A DNA stretch of 64,000 nucleotides from JAAYAE01 sp963678395. Lineage in GTDB: Bacteria; Bacillota; Negativicutes; Acidaminococcales; Acidaminococcaceae. Where the stretch lies: NCBI GenBank assembly GCA_963678395.1, contig OY782827.1:1240001-1304000 (forward strand). The letters are read 5' to 3'. Numbering within the stretch: the first letter of the stretch is position 1; the number at the start of each line of letters is the position of its first letter. The notes under the pieces were generated by a model, which made no database searches, was not told the DNA's origin, and saw only the letters and a list, made by a program, of their open reading frames with translations. Shown one piece after another: positions 8,963 to 17,609 of the stretch. The position numbers were made by a program, and so were the translations under genes.

Positions 8963-9499
8963 TTAGTTTAAATCCTTATCTTTAAAATAACGAATCCCTC
9001 TTACTGTAGCACTAAGTTCCAGACCCTTATCTGTTACCTGATACATCCAAACATCTGCAGAAACAGGTATCGCGCCTTGCATAGAATCCCCAACAACACT
9101 ATCTGTTGCTGCTGCCGTAGCCTGTCCACCAAATTGCCAACTACTAGTAACGAAATCAGAAAATGCTTTTTTAGTTCCAAAGACAAATAATACATCGTAT
9201 GTTTTTATCCCTAATCCAAGCCCTAATTGAACATCACCGGTCTGCATAAAAATTTCTTCTCCAGTGGCGTTATTTACCGCCATGCCTTTACCCGATCACC
9301 CGCAAAAAAAAACTAGTTTCGCATCAGTAATCGAAAACGCAGCATACCCCGCTGCATTTGTAACCGCTAATTTAGCATGTGGTTGCAGTTTATACACTTC
9401 ACTTAGTGTATCACTGGCTATATTGCGGATAACTTGTCGTTTTTCTTCAACAGATTTAGCACTTACAACACCAAAGGACATTGCCAATAAAACAAACAT
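8963..9499 (-). pseudogene. SYLF (YSC84-like) lipid-binding domain protein with in-frame TGA
   Basis: The two halves read in one frame through a TGA at 9296-9298: KLVFFCG-stop-SGKGMAVNN. SYLF features are LAVTNAAGYAAF before the stop and GDVQLGLGLGIKTYDVLFVF after it. The N-terminus (MFVLLAMSFGVVSA) is a short signal sequence, so the mature protein would act outside the membrane. In relatives the stop position is a glycine in a G-G/S-x-G-K-G turn; GGA to TGA would be a single G-to-T change. About 178 residues if read through, normal for the family. Function of bacterial SYLF proteins is poorly defined. Either a true nonsense allele or a base-call error. Confidence 0.75.
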
Positions 9500-9675
9500 T
9501 ATAGTACCTACCTTTATTTATGATTTTGTTAAATAACATTTTAAAATCTACTTTGCATTTAAACATAGTTTAATTCTTAATAACGTGAATAGGTAATTAT
9601 TATGACTTTGATAAAACGACGTTTACAACTATATATCTTTAGGTTAGAATAAAATACAAAGAAAGTTGGGATAAA

Positions 9676-10173
9676 ATGAATGCAAAAGATTACATAAATA
9701 AAATCAAAAAAAGGCTCTCTCCTTTTTTTGATTTTAAAGACCCTGAGGATGAAGAAAACTGCCTGCCGCTACAACTTTTGGGCGAACTGAATGAAACAAG
9801 CGAACGGTATCTTTTAGTATGCAAGTTTAATATTTATACTATCAATAATGATGAATATCTTTTCATACAAAGCTTTAACAAACCTATAACCCAAAGTATT
9901 CTTGACACTTACACTACCTGGATAGAAACTAAAATGCAGACCTTAAAACCACGAAAAAATCATATGACTAGCAGCTATCTTCTAGTATTAATATCGGAAC
10001 ATTCTATTTCTGATGAACAAAAGCAATACATAACTATGTATAAATACCATAAAGACTATTTGTTAACATTAAAGGGTTGGTCTGACATAGCCCTTATCGT
10101 GGTTGATTTACCTAACAACAAACTACTAACAAACAAGTTTGGAGCAAAGACCGCCAAGAATTTTGAACTGTAA
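9676..10173 (+). CDS. conserved protein of unknown function
   Basis: A 165-residue soluble protein without signal peptide or membrane segments. It begins MNAKDYINKIKKRLSPFFDF and ends with a hydrophobic core segment GWSDIALIVVDLPNNKLLTNKFGAK. I recall similar small clostridial proteins with the order N-terminal KDYLxKIK, central LxEFVEF-like helix and a C-terminal GWxDIRLIVVDL, possibly the DUF8052 family, but I am not certain. It stands alone, upstream of cstA and divergent from the SYLF gene. No function is proposed. Confidence 0.7.
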   Translation: MNAKDYINKIKKRLSPFFDFKDPEDEENCLPLQLLGELNETSERYLLVCKFNIYTINNDEYLFIQSFNKPITQSILDTYTTWIETKMQTLKPRKNHMTSSYLLVLISEHSISDEQKQYITMYKYHKDYLLTLKGWSDIALIVVDLPNNKLLTNKFGAKTAKNFEL

Positions 10174-10231
10174 TATTTGGAACAATCAAATGCAACAATA
10201 TTACTTCTTCACAAAAAGTTTGCATAATTAA

Positions 10232-10259
10232 TTGACAGATGTTTTTCTTGTGCTATAGT
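10232..10259 (+). promoter_or_regulatory. sigma-A type promoter for cstA
   Basis: TTGACA (10232-10237), 16-base spacer, TATAGT (10254-10259), about 80 bases before the cstA start. Confidence 0.65.
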
Positions 10260-10300
10260 AGGTGTAATATATATTTTTAAAAAGACATATTTTTGTAAAA

Positions 10301-10320
10301 TTATTGCAATGTTGCAATAA
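10301..10320 (+). promoter_or_regulatory. palindromic operator in the cstA leader
   Basis: Perfect 9-bp inverted repeat TTATTGCAA-TG-TTGCAATAA between promoter and ribosome site, positioned for repression by a dimeric regulator downstream of the transcription start. The regulator is unknown. Confidence 0.55.
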
Positions 10321-10341
10321 GCGGAAAGGAAGTAATTTTAT

Positions 10342-11955
10342 ATGAGTGGTATGGTATTATTGATTGGGGCAGTAGCTATTTTTTTTATTGCATACGTAAC
10401 TTATAGTTCATGGCTTGCTAAAGAGTGGGGTATTGATCCAAAAAGAGCAACACCTGCTCATCGTATGCAAGATAACATAGACTATATGCCAACAAATCCA
10501 GCAGTTCTAATGGGGCATCATTTTTCATCAATTGCTGGTGCCGGGCCCATTGTAGGTCCTATAACCGCAGCTGTTTTTGGTTGGGTTCCTGTAATGCTAT
10601 GGATTATGATTGGCAGTATTTTTTTTGGCGGAGTTCATGACTTTGGCTCTTTAGTAGCCTCTATACGCCACGATGGTAAAAGCATAGGGTAAATCATTGA
10701 AGGTACTTTAGGTAAAAGAGGAAAGTTCCTTTTTTCCGTTTTTGCCTATGTAACTTTGTTAGTTGTAATCGCTGCTTTTGCCAATATAGTGGCAGCTACT
10801 TTCGTAGCTAGTCCCCAATCTGCTACGGCATCCTTGTTATTTATAGTTTTAGCCGTTATTTTCGGCGTTAGTGTATATCGTGTTGGTGTTAAGCTTTCCG
10901 TTGGCACAATTGGCGGTGTAATTCTTTTAGTCGTCGCTATTTGGCTAGGCAACCTTTTCCCTCTTGTTTTAAGTAAAAATACTTGGGTAATAATTTTGAT
11001 GGTTTATATTTTTGTTGCCTCCATTGCTCCTGTTTGGATTTTATTGCAACCTCGTGATTACTTGAATTCATTCTTATTATATGCTTGTATTGCTTTTGCC
11101 TTTATTGGTATTATTATTTATCAACCTACCTTAAAATTACCGGCATTTACTTCCTTTGATCCTTCCGGTAAGGGTACTAATCCGATATTTCCTATGCTTT
11201 TTGTAACCGTTGCTTGTGGAGCAATTTCCGGTTTTCATTCTTTGGTCTCTTCTGGTACTACCTCCAAACAACTAAATAATGAAAAAGATGCCAAACTCAT
11301 AGGCTACGGTTCCATGCTTTTAGAAGGTGTTTTAGCCGTCGTTGCTGTAGTAGCAGTGGGATATATTGGTGGGGATAGATTAACGGAATTGTTAAGTCAT
11401 GGTGGTCCTGTTAATGTTTTCTCCGATGGCGTTGGTACCTTTATGACTACATTTGGCTTTCCTTTTCATGTAGCCAAAAATTTTGTGGCCCTAACTATTT
11501 CCGCCTTCGCTATGACCACATTAGACACCTCCACTCGTTTAGGTCGCTTTATTTTTCAAGAACTATTTAGTAAGGAAAATCCTCAAACAGGCGAAGTTAA
11601 AAACACTATTCTTTCCAATACTTATGTATCAACTTTAATCACAGTTGTTGTAGCCGGTTACATGTCTGTAGGCTCCTACTTAACGATTTGGCCTGTATTT
11701 GGAGCGGCCAACCAATTGTTAGCTGCCTTGTCATTGCTCGCCATAACTGTTTGGTTAAAAGATGCCGGTAAACGCTATAAAATGGTCCTCTTTCCTATGA
11801 TTTTCATGTTTGCCGTAACATTTGTTGCGCTTTTTAAAATTATAATGGCTAATTTCTCTGGGCATATTATTACGGCCGCTTTAGGGACCATCCTCTTTAT
11901 TTTAGCAATCGCACTTGTTGGTGAAGCAAATAAGGTCTTTAAGATTATTAAATAA
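10342..11955 (+). pseudogene. cstA: CstA-family pyruvate/peptide transporter with in-frame TAA
   Basis: Carbon-starvation protein A family, a multi-spanning carrier taking up pyruvate and possibly peptides. ATG 10342 follows GGAAAGGAAG. Family motifs are PTNPAVLMGHHFSSIAGAGPIVGP, HDFGSLVASIRHDGKSIG, FHSLVSSGTTSKQL and FAMTTLDTSTRLGRF. A TAA at 10690-10692 interrupts the frame after SIG, where relatives have E(I/V)IE; GAA to TAA is one G-to-T change. Reading through gives about 537 residues with no other defect, so inactivation, if real, is recent. Ends at a strong terminator. Confidence 0.9.
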
Positions 11956-12004
11956 ACTTTTCTATTCTTTGGCAACTGCCCATAATAGGCAACTATAAAT
12001 TACC

Positions 12005-12047
12005 AAAAACCAGCTGCTATGGTTTATAGCAGCTGGTTTTTTTATTT
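12005..12047 (+). terminator. rho-independent terminator of cstA
   Basis: Perfect stem AAAACCAGCTGCTAT / ATAGCAGCTGGTTTT, 5-base loop, followed by TTT. Confidence 0.9.
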
Positions 12048-12060
12048 TCATTTGAAATTA

Positions 12061-12119
12061 ATCTTAAAAAGTCAATATATTTTTATTGCTGCAATAAAAA
12101 TATATTGACTTTTTAAGAT
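12061..12119. repeat. 59-bp near-perfect palindrome (29-bp arms, 1-base centre)
   Basis: Bases 12061-12089 and 12091-12119 are exact reverse complements around a single T at 12090. It lies between the cstA terminator and the patB leader. The right arm holds TTGACT (12105-12110), a plausible patB -35 with TAAACT at 12128-12133. A one-base loop is not a normal terminator, and there is no U-tract. Confidence 0.9.
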
Positions 12120-12127
12120 CTCGGTGT

Positions 12128-12314
12128 TAAACTTGTAGAAAGTTAACCTTTTCCATCGCAGACCCTGACTAAAAAGGACAATGGCGTCATGACATATTTT
12201 GTCGTGACTCTTTTCTATTTTGTGAATGTTTTTCAAGTTTATTTTTTTTAACAATGGCGTTTTGGTACGATTTCGTACTAAGACGCCATTTTTTTTTGAA
12301 AGAAGGAATTTATT
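12128..12314 (+). promoter_or_regulatory. patB leader with terminator/antiterminator arrangement
   Basis: The sequence CAATGGCGT occurs twice, at 12179-12187 and 12252-12260. The second copy is the 5' arm of a rho-independent terminator (12253-12299; 3' arm AGACGCCATT followed by T9), 16 bases before the patB ATG. The first copy could pair with the same 3' arm, giving a mutually exclusive antiterminator. Another stable hairpin (GTCATGACA/TGTCGTGAC, 12187-12209) lies between. I do not recognise a T-box, SAM or other known riboswitch core. Attenuation control of patB and the transport genes is inferred. Confidence 0.6.
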
Positions 12315-13484
12315 ATGTATGACTTTGATACTCCCGTAGATTTTAAAGAAATGCTTTCCAAAAAATGGAATTTTCAAGAACAGCTTGTAGGCACAGCAGA
12401 TGCTATCCCGATGTGGGTTGCAGATATGGATTTTAGAACAGCTCCCTGCATTACAACCGCACTTAACAAGCGTATCCAAAAACCTGTATATGGCTATGCC
12501 GGTATTCCACAAAGTTATTATGCCGCGTTAGTTGATTGGTTTAAAATAAGGCACAATTGGAATATTGATCCTCAAACCATTGTGCAAATTCCCGGAGTAG
12601 TACCAGCGTTACACGTTGCTACCAAAGCTTTTACTAACCCTGGAGACTATGTATTAATTCAAACACCCGTTTATCACCCGTTTTATCGTGTACTAAATAA
12701 CATGGGGCGTAAAATTTTAGAAAACCCCTTAATATGCTTGAAGGAAAAATATGAAATTGATTTTTCTGATTTAGAAGAGAAAATTACAAAATACAAACCC
12801 AAAATTATGTTTTTATGTAATCCTCAAAATCCTGTTGGTAAGGTTTTCACACAAGAAGAACTTGAAAAAATTGGTAGTCTTTGTTTAAAACATAATGTCA
12901 TTACTGTTGTTGATGAAATTCATTGTGATATTGTGTATTCCGATGCCAAGCATATTGCCTATGCCTCAATTTCCGAAGAACTTGCTAATAACTCTATTAT
13001 ATGTACTGCTGCCAGCAAAACCTTTAATATTGCCGGCCTGCGCAATTCTAACATTATAATCCCCTCTTCCCAATTACGTGCTGCTTTTTCTAAAGCATAT
13101 GCTTATATGGGTTATCCCGGACCAGCCCCCCTTCCTCTCATTGCTTGCGAAGCCGCGTATACCGAAGGTGCTCCCTGGCAAGACGAATGTAAAAAATATC
13201 TACAAAAAAATCGGGATTACTCTCTTGACTTTCTGCATACTAAATTACCCAAAATTTCCGTACATAAGCCTCAAGGCACTTACTTTTTATGGTTAGATTT
13301 CTCTGCCTATGGTTTTACCAAGGAAAGTTTAGAAACTTTTCTTCTATGCGAAGCTAAACTTTGGTTAAATCAAGGACATATTTTTGGAAATGCCGGCGTT
13401 GGTTACGCTCGTATGAATATTGCTTGCACACAGGCAACGCTAACAAAAGCTTTTGAGCAGCTTAAAGTTGCTTTAGATAAATAA
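12315..13484 (+). CDS. patB: PatB/MalY-type C-S lyase (cystathionine beta-lyase), PLP-dependent
   Basis: Fold-type I PLP enzyme of the MalY/PatB group, cleaving C-S bonds of cystathionine, cystine or related thioethers to pyruvate, ammonia and a thiol. ATG 12315 follows GAAGGAA; 389 residues, family-normal. Visible are IPMWVADMDF near the N-terminus, FLCNPQNPVGKVF, VVDEIHCDIVY (PLP-phenol ring Asp/Tyr region) and TAASKTFNIAGL with the Schiff-base Lys. It is the first gene of a run followed 27 bases later by a solute-binding lipoprotein and amino-acid ABC genes, so it probably processes the imported sulfur amino acid. The gene is intact, unlike several neighbours. Confidence 0.9.
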   Translation: MYDFDTPVDFKEMLSKKWNFQEQLVGTADAIPMWVADMDFRTAPCITTALNKRIQKPVYGYAGIPQSYYAALVDWFKIRHNWNIDPQTIVQIPGVVPALHVATKAFTNPGDYVLIQTPVYHPFYRVLNNMGRKILENPLICLKEKYEIDFSDLEEKITKYKPKIMFLCNPQNPVGKVFTQEELEKIGSLCLKHNVITVVDEIHCDIVYSDAKHIAYASISEELANNSIICTAASKTFNIAGLRNSNIIIPSSQLRAAFSKAYAYMGYPGPAPLPLIACEAAYTEGAPWQDECKKYLQKNRDYSLDFLHTKLPKISVHKPQGTYFLWLDFSAYGFTKESLETFLLCEAKLWLNQGHIFGNAGVGYARMNIACTQATLTKAFEQLKVALDK

Positions 13485-13511
13485 AGTTTTTAAAAAATGA
13501 GGAGAGTGTAA

Positions 13512-14354
13512 ATGATGAAATTTAATACTAGTAAGTTGGGGAAAATCATTTTAGCCGCTACTATAATATCAGCGGTAGTCCTAATGGCAGGTTGCGGTGG
13601 CAACAATAAAACTGCTGATAAAAGCACAAAAATTAAAAAGACAACGTATATTGTTGCAACTCGCGGCACCTTCCGTCCTTTTACCTATGTAGACGACAAA
13701 GGTAAACTAACTGGATATGACATTGAGCTTCTACGAGAAATCGAAAAGCGTAATCCTGATTTGGAATTTAAGTTTAAAACAATGAGTGTAAGCGCCGGCT
13801 TTCTTGGATTAGAGTCTGATCAAGTAGACCTTATAGCCAACCAAATTACCTTTAACAAAAAAAGAGCTGAAAAAAGCATCTGGACTAAAGAAATTAATTA
13901 TTACACAAATCGCAGATTAGCCGTACGTAGTGATGAAAAGAACATTAAGAGCATAGACGATTTGCGTGGTAAAAAAGTTGCTGTAACGGCCAGTTCAGAA
14001 GTAACATGCCAACTACAAAAATACAATGAAACTGCTAATCCTAAAATTGAGTTTGTATTTACAGATAAAGGCTTCACGGAATGTGTTAACCTAGTTATTA
14101 CAGGTAGAGCAGATGCTACCCCTGCTTATGAAGTTTCCATTAATGATGAAAAAAAAGTGCTAGGCGTAGATATTAAAGCTGTAGGTCCAGTTATAGCAAG
14201 CGATCCTACTTTTTTTGCTCTTAAGAAAAATTCTAAAGGACAAGCTCTTGCTGATAAAATAGATGCTACTATGAAAAAAATGCGTGCAGATGGTACTATA
14301 AAGAAATTGTCCATAGAGTTACTGGGTAAAGATTACTCTATTCCTCAAGTTTAG
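13512..14354 (+). CDS. amino-acid ABC transporter substrate-binding lipoprotein (cystine-type)
   Basis: Extracytoplasmic solute receptor of the polar amino-acid family (SBP_bac_3). RBS GGAGAG precedes ATG 13512. Signal peptide ends in a lipobox (VLMAGC), so the protein is membrane-anchored by Cys28. Typical features are FRPFTYVDDKGKLTGYDIELLREI near the start, the ligand-site LRGKKVAV region, and a C-terminal KMRADGTIKKLSIE. The genetic link to patB suggests cystine or another sulfur amino acid; the ligand is inferred only. Intact, 280 residues. Confidence 0.85.
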   Translation: MMKFNTSKLGKIILAATIISAVVLMAGCGGNNKTADKSTKIKKTTYIVATRGTFRPFTYVDDKGKLTGYDIELLREIEKRNPDLEFKFKTMSVSAGFLGLESDQVDLIANQITFNKKRAEKSIWTKEINYYTNRRLAVRSDEKNIKSIDDLRGKKVAVTASSEVTCQLQKYNETANPKIEFVFTDKGFTECVNLVITGRADATPAYEVSINDEKKVLGVDIKAVGPVIASDPTFFALKKNSKGQALADKIDATMKKMRADGTIKKLSIELLGKDYSIPQV

Positions 14355-14428
14355 AAATAACATTATAAAACTATAAAACTTACCTGTAAATAGTATTTAA
14401 ACTACTTTTAATCCATATTAATTAGGTT

Positions 14429-14478
14429 GTAAATACTTTCAACGTCTGAGTATCTATTTCAGACGTTGGTATATTTAC
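14429..14478 (+). other. hairpin between binding-protein and permease genes
   Basis: Nested inverted repeat GTAAATAC..CAACGTCTGA / TTCAGACGTTGG..ATTTAC without a following U-tract. It may tune expression or protect the upstream lipoprotein mRNA. The rest of the 262-base gap (14355-14616) shows nothing else. Confidence 0.5.
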
Positions 14479-14616
14479 ATATATACAAGAAAAGTGTTAT
14501 TTAGGACCTTCTTAAAAAAAGCTTGAAAAACCTACCTGTTTAATCATAAGGTCTCTTATTTATAAAAGCTACCTTTCTTTGTTCCGACAAAATAAATCCA
14601 TACAAGGTGGTTATGT

Positions 14617-15315
14617 ATGGGAACTATATTTAGTGTTGAATATATGATTAAATCCTTTCCAACATTACTTTCATTAGTTGATGTAACAATAATAGTAACC
14701 GTTGTATCGGATTTTTTTGCAATTATTATAGGATGTATAATCGCTCTTACCCGTATTAACAAAGTTCCAATATTAAGCAGATTATGTGCTTTATATGTTT
14801 CCTTTATTAGAGGGACGCCTTTTTTAGTCCAACTATATCTAATTTGTTTTGGTATGCCACAAGTTTTAGGATATTTTGGTGTGGAAGATCCCCGCTCTAT
14901 TCCCGGTATGGCCTATGTATTTTTAGTTATGAGTTTGCATGAAGGTGGTTATATAGCAGAAATAATGCGCGGTAGTATTTTAGCCGTAGACAAAGGACAA
15001 ATGGAAGCAGCTAAATCTATAGGGATGACAGGCTTTAAAGCATACACAAGAGTTATACTTCCGCAAGCGTTTCGTATGGCAATACCAGCTTTAGGCAATA
15101 ACGTAATATCAACTCTTAAAAGTACTGCTTTGATTTTCAACGTTGGTGTTGTTGATATGATGCGTCGTGCTGAATTAATGGGGTCTTTTAGCTATCGTCA
15201 TCTAGAGCTTTATGTTGACATAGCCATTATTTACATTGGCTTATGCTTCATAGTACAATTTGGCATTGCGAGGCTTGAACATTGCACGCATATGAAAAAT
15301 CCCGCTGTTTCTTAA
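14617..15315 (+). CDS. amino-acid ABC transporter permease (HisM family), first subunit
   Basis: Inner-membrane permease, 232 residues, about five membrane segments. ATG 14617 is preceded by AAGGTGG. The EAA loop that docks to the ATPase reads EAAKSIGMTGFKAYTRVILP, fully conserved. RGTPFLVQLY in the first half is typical of the polar amino-acid subfamily. It works with the second permease and the ATPase downstream. The frame is intact. Confidence 0.9.
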   Translation: MGTIFSVEYMIKSFPTLLSLVDVTIIVTVVSDFFAIIIGCIIALTRINKVPILSRLCALYVSFIRGTPFLVQLYLICFGMPQVLGYFGVEDPRSIPGMAYVFLVMSLHEGGYIAEIMRGSILAVDKGQMEAAKSIGMTGFKAYTRVILPQAFRMAIPALGNNVISTLKSTALIFNVGVVDMMRRAELMGSFSYRHLELYVDIAIIYIGLCFIVQFGIARLEHCTHMKNPAVS

Positions 15316-15345
15316 AATAAGTTGTCAGAAAGGATATACATTACT

Positions 15346-16062
15346 ATGGGCGAATTTCTTAATCCTGCTTTTCTTCTAGAAATATTTAATTATCTTGTAA
15401 GATATGTTCCCATAACTATTGGACTAGCAGTTGGAACTATGCTGCTATCGTGTTTGCTGGCTCTTATTATAACAATATTACGGTATAATAAAGTTCCTCT
15501 TTTGGGAAAGCTTGCTGACTTGTATGTTCTTTTATGTCGGGCTTTGCCATCTATGATTCTACTCTACCTAGTTTTTTTTTGTATTCCAATTCTGCTTATG
15601 GCTTTTTCCGGAACTGCAAAATCCACAATGTTACTGCGCAATATTCCGCCTATTGCTTTTGCCGTTTGCGGTCTCACCCTACATACAGGAGCATATCTTG
15701 CCGAAATTTTTCGTGGTGCCTTGCAATCTGTTAATATAGGGCAAACAGAAGCAGCTCTTTCTATTGGCATGACTTGGAGTCAGGCCTTCTTCAAGGTTAT
15801 TCTCCCCCAAGCCTCAGTATTCGCCTTACCGTTAATGGCTAATCAGTTTCTAAATCTCTTAAAAGGTACCTCCATTGCCTTTATGATTTCAGTAATGGAA
15901 CTCTTTGGTGCTGCAAGTGTCTTAGCTGCAGATAACAATGCATATTTAGAAGTCTATATTGTAGCCGCAGGATTATATTGGACTACAAGTATCTGATTTG
16001 AAAAAATAGCCCTTAGGTTAGAGTACAATTTATCATATTTTAAGAGAGGAGCTAATAAATGA
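15346..16062 (+). pseudogene. amino-acid ABC transporter permease, second subunit, late in-frame TGA
   Basis: Paralogue of the preceding permease. The start is ATG 15346 with AGAAAGGATAT upstream. The EAA motif EAALSIGMTWSQAFFKVILPQ is intact. A TGA at 15994-15996 cuts the frame after YWTTSI; reading through gives FEKIALRLEYNL and a stop at 16060-16062 that overlaps the next start as ATGA, the usual coupling. The position is plausibly a Trp (TGG to TGA). The stop removes only the last 22 residues, part of the final membrane helix and tail, so partial function is possible. Confidence 0.8.
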
Positions 16063-16799
16063 TTAAAGTCGAAAATGTTCATAAATCTTTTGGTAATACA
16101 GAGGTCTTAAAAGGTGTTAATATTAACGTTCCTACCGGCTCTGTAACGGTAATCCTTGGTCCCAGCGGCAGTGGCAAAACAACATTTTTACGCGCTATAA
16201 ACTTTCTTGAACCTGCTGATAAGGGCACTATGTACATTGATGATTTAGCTCTTAACATGGCTTCCGCGTCTAAAAAAGAAATATTAGAAATTCGTCGTAA
16301 CACCGCAATGGTTTTCCAGAATTACAATCTTTTTATGAATATGACAGCATTAGAAAATGTTAAAGAAGGGCTTGTTTCAGTGCAAAAAATGGCGCGCTAT
16401 GAAGCCTTGATTAAAGCAGAATATTATTTAGAAAAAGTTGGTATGATTAACCGTGAAAACTTTTATCCCATGCAGCTTTCAGGCGTACAACAACAGCGTA
16501 TAGGTATTGCACGCGCACTGGCTTTAAATCCTAAGGTAATACTTTTTGATGAACCAACGTCTGCCCTTGATCCAGAACTTGTCGGCGAAGTGCTGGAAGT
16601 TATGAAAAAAATCGCTCGAGAAGAAAATGCTACTATGATTGTTGTAACCCATGAAATTGGGTTTGCGAAAGACGTAGCAGACCAAGTTATTTTTATGGAA
16701 GGCGGCATAGTAGTAGAATCCGGCTCACCACAAGATGTGTTAGAACATCCCAAAGAAGAAAGAACTAAACAATTCCTTGCCCGCTTCACAAATCAATGA
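16059..16799 (+). CDS. amino-acid ABC transporter ATP-binding protein with altered signature motif
   Basis: ATPase of the GlnQ/TcyN type, 246 residues. Walker A GPSGSGKTT, Q-loop MVFQNYNLF, Walker B VILFDEPTSALDPE and H-loop VVTHEIGFAKDVADQ are all normal. The ABC signature, expected LSGGQQQR, reads LSGVQQQR: Val143 (codon GTA at 16485-16487) replaces the second glycine. In ABC proteins this Gly contacts the ATP gamma-phosphate region, and changes there strongly impair hydrolysis (compare CFTR Gly551). With the truncated permease, this suggests the importer is decaying. Ends at a strong terminator. Confidence 0.9.
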   Translation: MIKVENVHKSFGNTEVLKGVNINVPTGSVTVILGPSGSGKTTFLRAINFLEPADKGTMYIDDLALNMASASKKEILEIRRNTAMVFQNYNLFMNMTALENVKEGLVSVQKMARYEALIKAEYYLEKVGMINRENFYPMQLSGVQQQRIGIARALALNPKVILFDEPTSALDPELVGEVLEVMKKIAREENATMIVVTHEIGFAKDVADQVIFMEGGIVVESGSPQDVLEHPKEERTKQFLARFTNQ

Positions 16800-16837
16800 T
16801 TTGTTTTTAACCACCTTTAGAAATAACTATAAAAAGC

Positions 16838-16881
16838 AAGGGTGCTTAAAATGTTAACCTCATAACATTTAAGCACCCTAT
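16838..16881 (+). terminator. rho-independent terminator of the transporter operon
   Basis: Stem AGGGTGCTTAAAATGTTA / TAACATTTAAGCACCCT (one bulge), 6-base loop, followed by ATTTTTATTT. Confidence 0.9.
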
Positions 16882-16900
16882 TTTTATTTCGAAAGAAGCG

Positions 16901-17548
16901 ATTAGCATAAAAGAATATTTAAGAAAGTACATTCCCCTTGTAGATTTTCTGGCAGATGTTTTTGGCGATGATGCTGAAATGGTTCTTCAAGATCTCTCCG
17001 ACTTCAGTAATTCTGTGGTAACAATTTGTAATAATCATATAAGTGGTAGAGTTTTAGGTGCTCTGGCAACTAACCTAGTACTAAAGGTTATGAGTGGGAA
17101 TTATAATGATAAAAATTATGTTACTAACTATCAAGGAATATCCGTAACAGGTAAAGTAGTAAAGTCTTCACCTTATTTCATCAGAGATAATACTCATAAA
17201 ATCATTGGCATGTTGTGCATAAACATTGATATTGATATCTTTATGCAATTACAAAAGTATTTAGACGGCATTTTAAAGCCACCAGAGGATATTCTAGAAA
17301 AAACAACTGAACACTTAAGTACTTCCACAAAAGAATTGGCGCAAGATAGTATTTGTACAATTATTGACGAAACAGGTATTTCTCCTGAACGAATGTCACT
17401 GGAGGAAAAAAGGGCAGTTGTGCATAAATTGCATGAAAATGGAATTTTTTTAGTAAAAGGATCCTTTTCCAAAGTTGCAACCATTTTAAAAGTTTCTAAT
17501 GCAACTATATATCGCTATTTAAGTAAAATTAAAAAGGACCTTTTATGA
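16901..17548 (+). CDS. YheO/DauR-family transcriptional regulator lacking a standard start codon
   Basis: PAS-like YheO domain (about residues 1-110) plus a C-terminal helix-turn-helix (FSKVATILKVSNATIYRYLSKI), as in DauR. Homology extends upstream of the first ATG (16979): the frame encodes SIKEYLRKYIPLVDFLADVFGDD, the usual family N-terminus, and begins at ATT 16901, eight bases after GAAAGAAG. An ATG-to-ATT change is the simplest explanation; ATT can work as a weak start. Starting at 16979 would remove part of the sensor domain. It follows the amino-acid importer and may regulate it, as DauR-type proteins do for amino-acid catabolism; inference only. Confidence 0.75.
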   Translation: MSIKEYLRKYIPLVDFLADVFGDDAEMVLQDLSDFSNSVVTICNNHISGRVLGALATNLVLKVMSGNYNDKNYVTNYQGISVTGKVVKSSPYFIRDNTHKIIGMLCINIDIDIFMQLQKYLDGILKPPEDILEKTTEHLSTSTKELAQDSICTIIDETGISPERMSLEEKRAVVHKLHENGIFLVKGSFSKVATILKVSNATIYRYLSKIKKDLL

Positions 17549-17609
17549 ATTATTTCGTAATAATATTTACCTCTTTATTTGCTTAAAGCGCTTATTGCAA
17601 AATTATGTT

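Noticed and set aside
9290..9305. Selenocysteine at the TGA of the SYLF gene
   Set aside because: No SECIS-like hairpin immediately downstream, and the family has glycine, not cysteine, at this place.
12128..12314. T-box or SAM riboswitch upstream of patB
   Set aside because: No T-box bulge sequence (TGGNACCGCG-like) and no SAM core motifs; only the terminator switch is supported.
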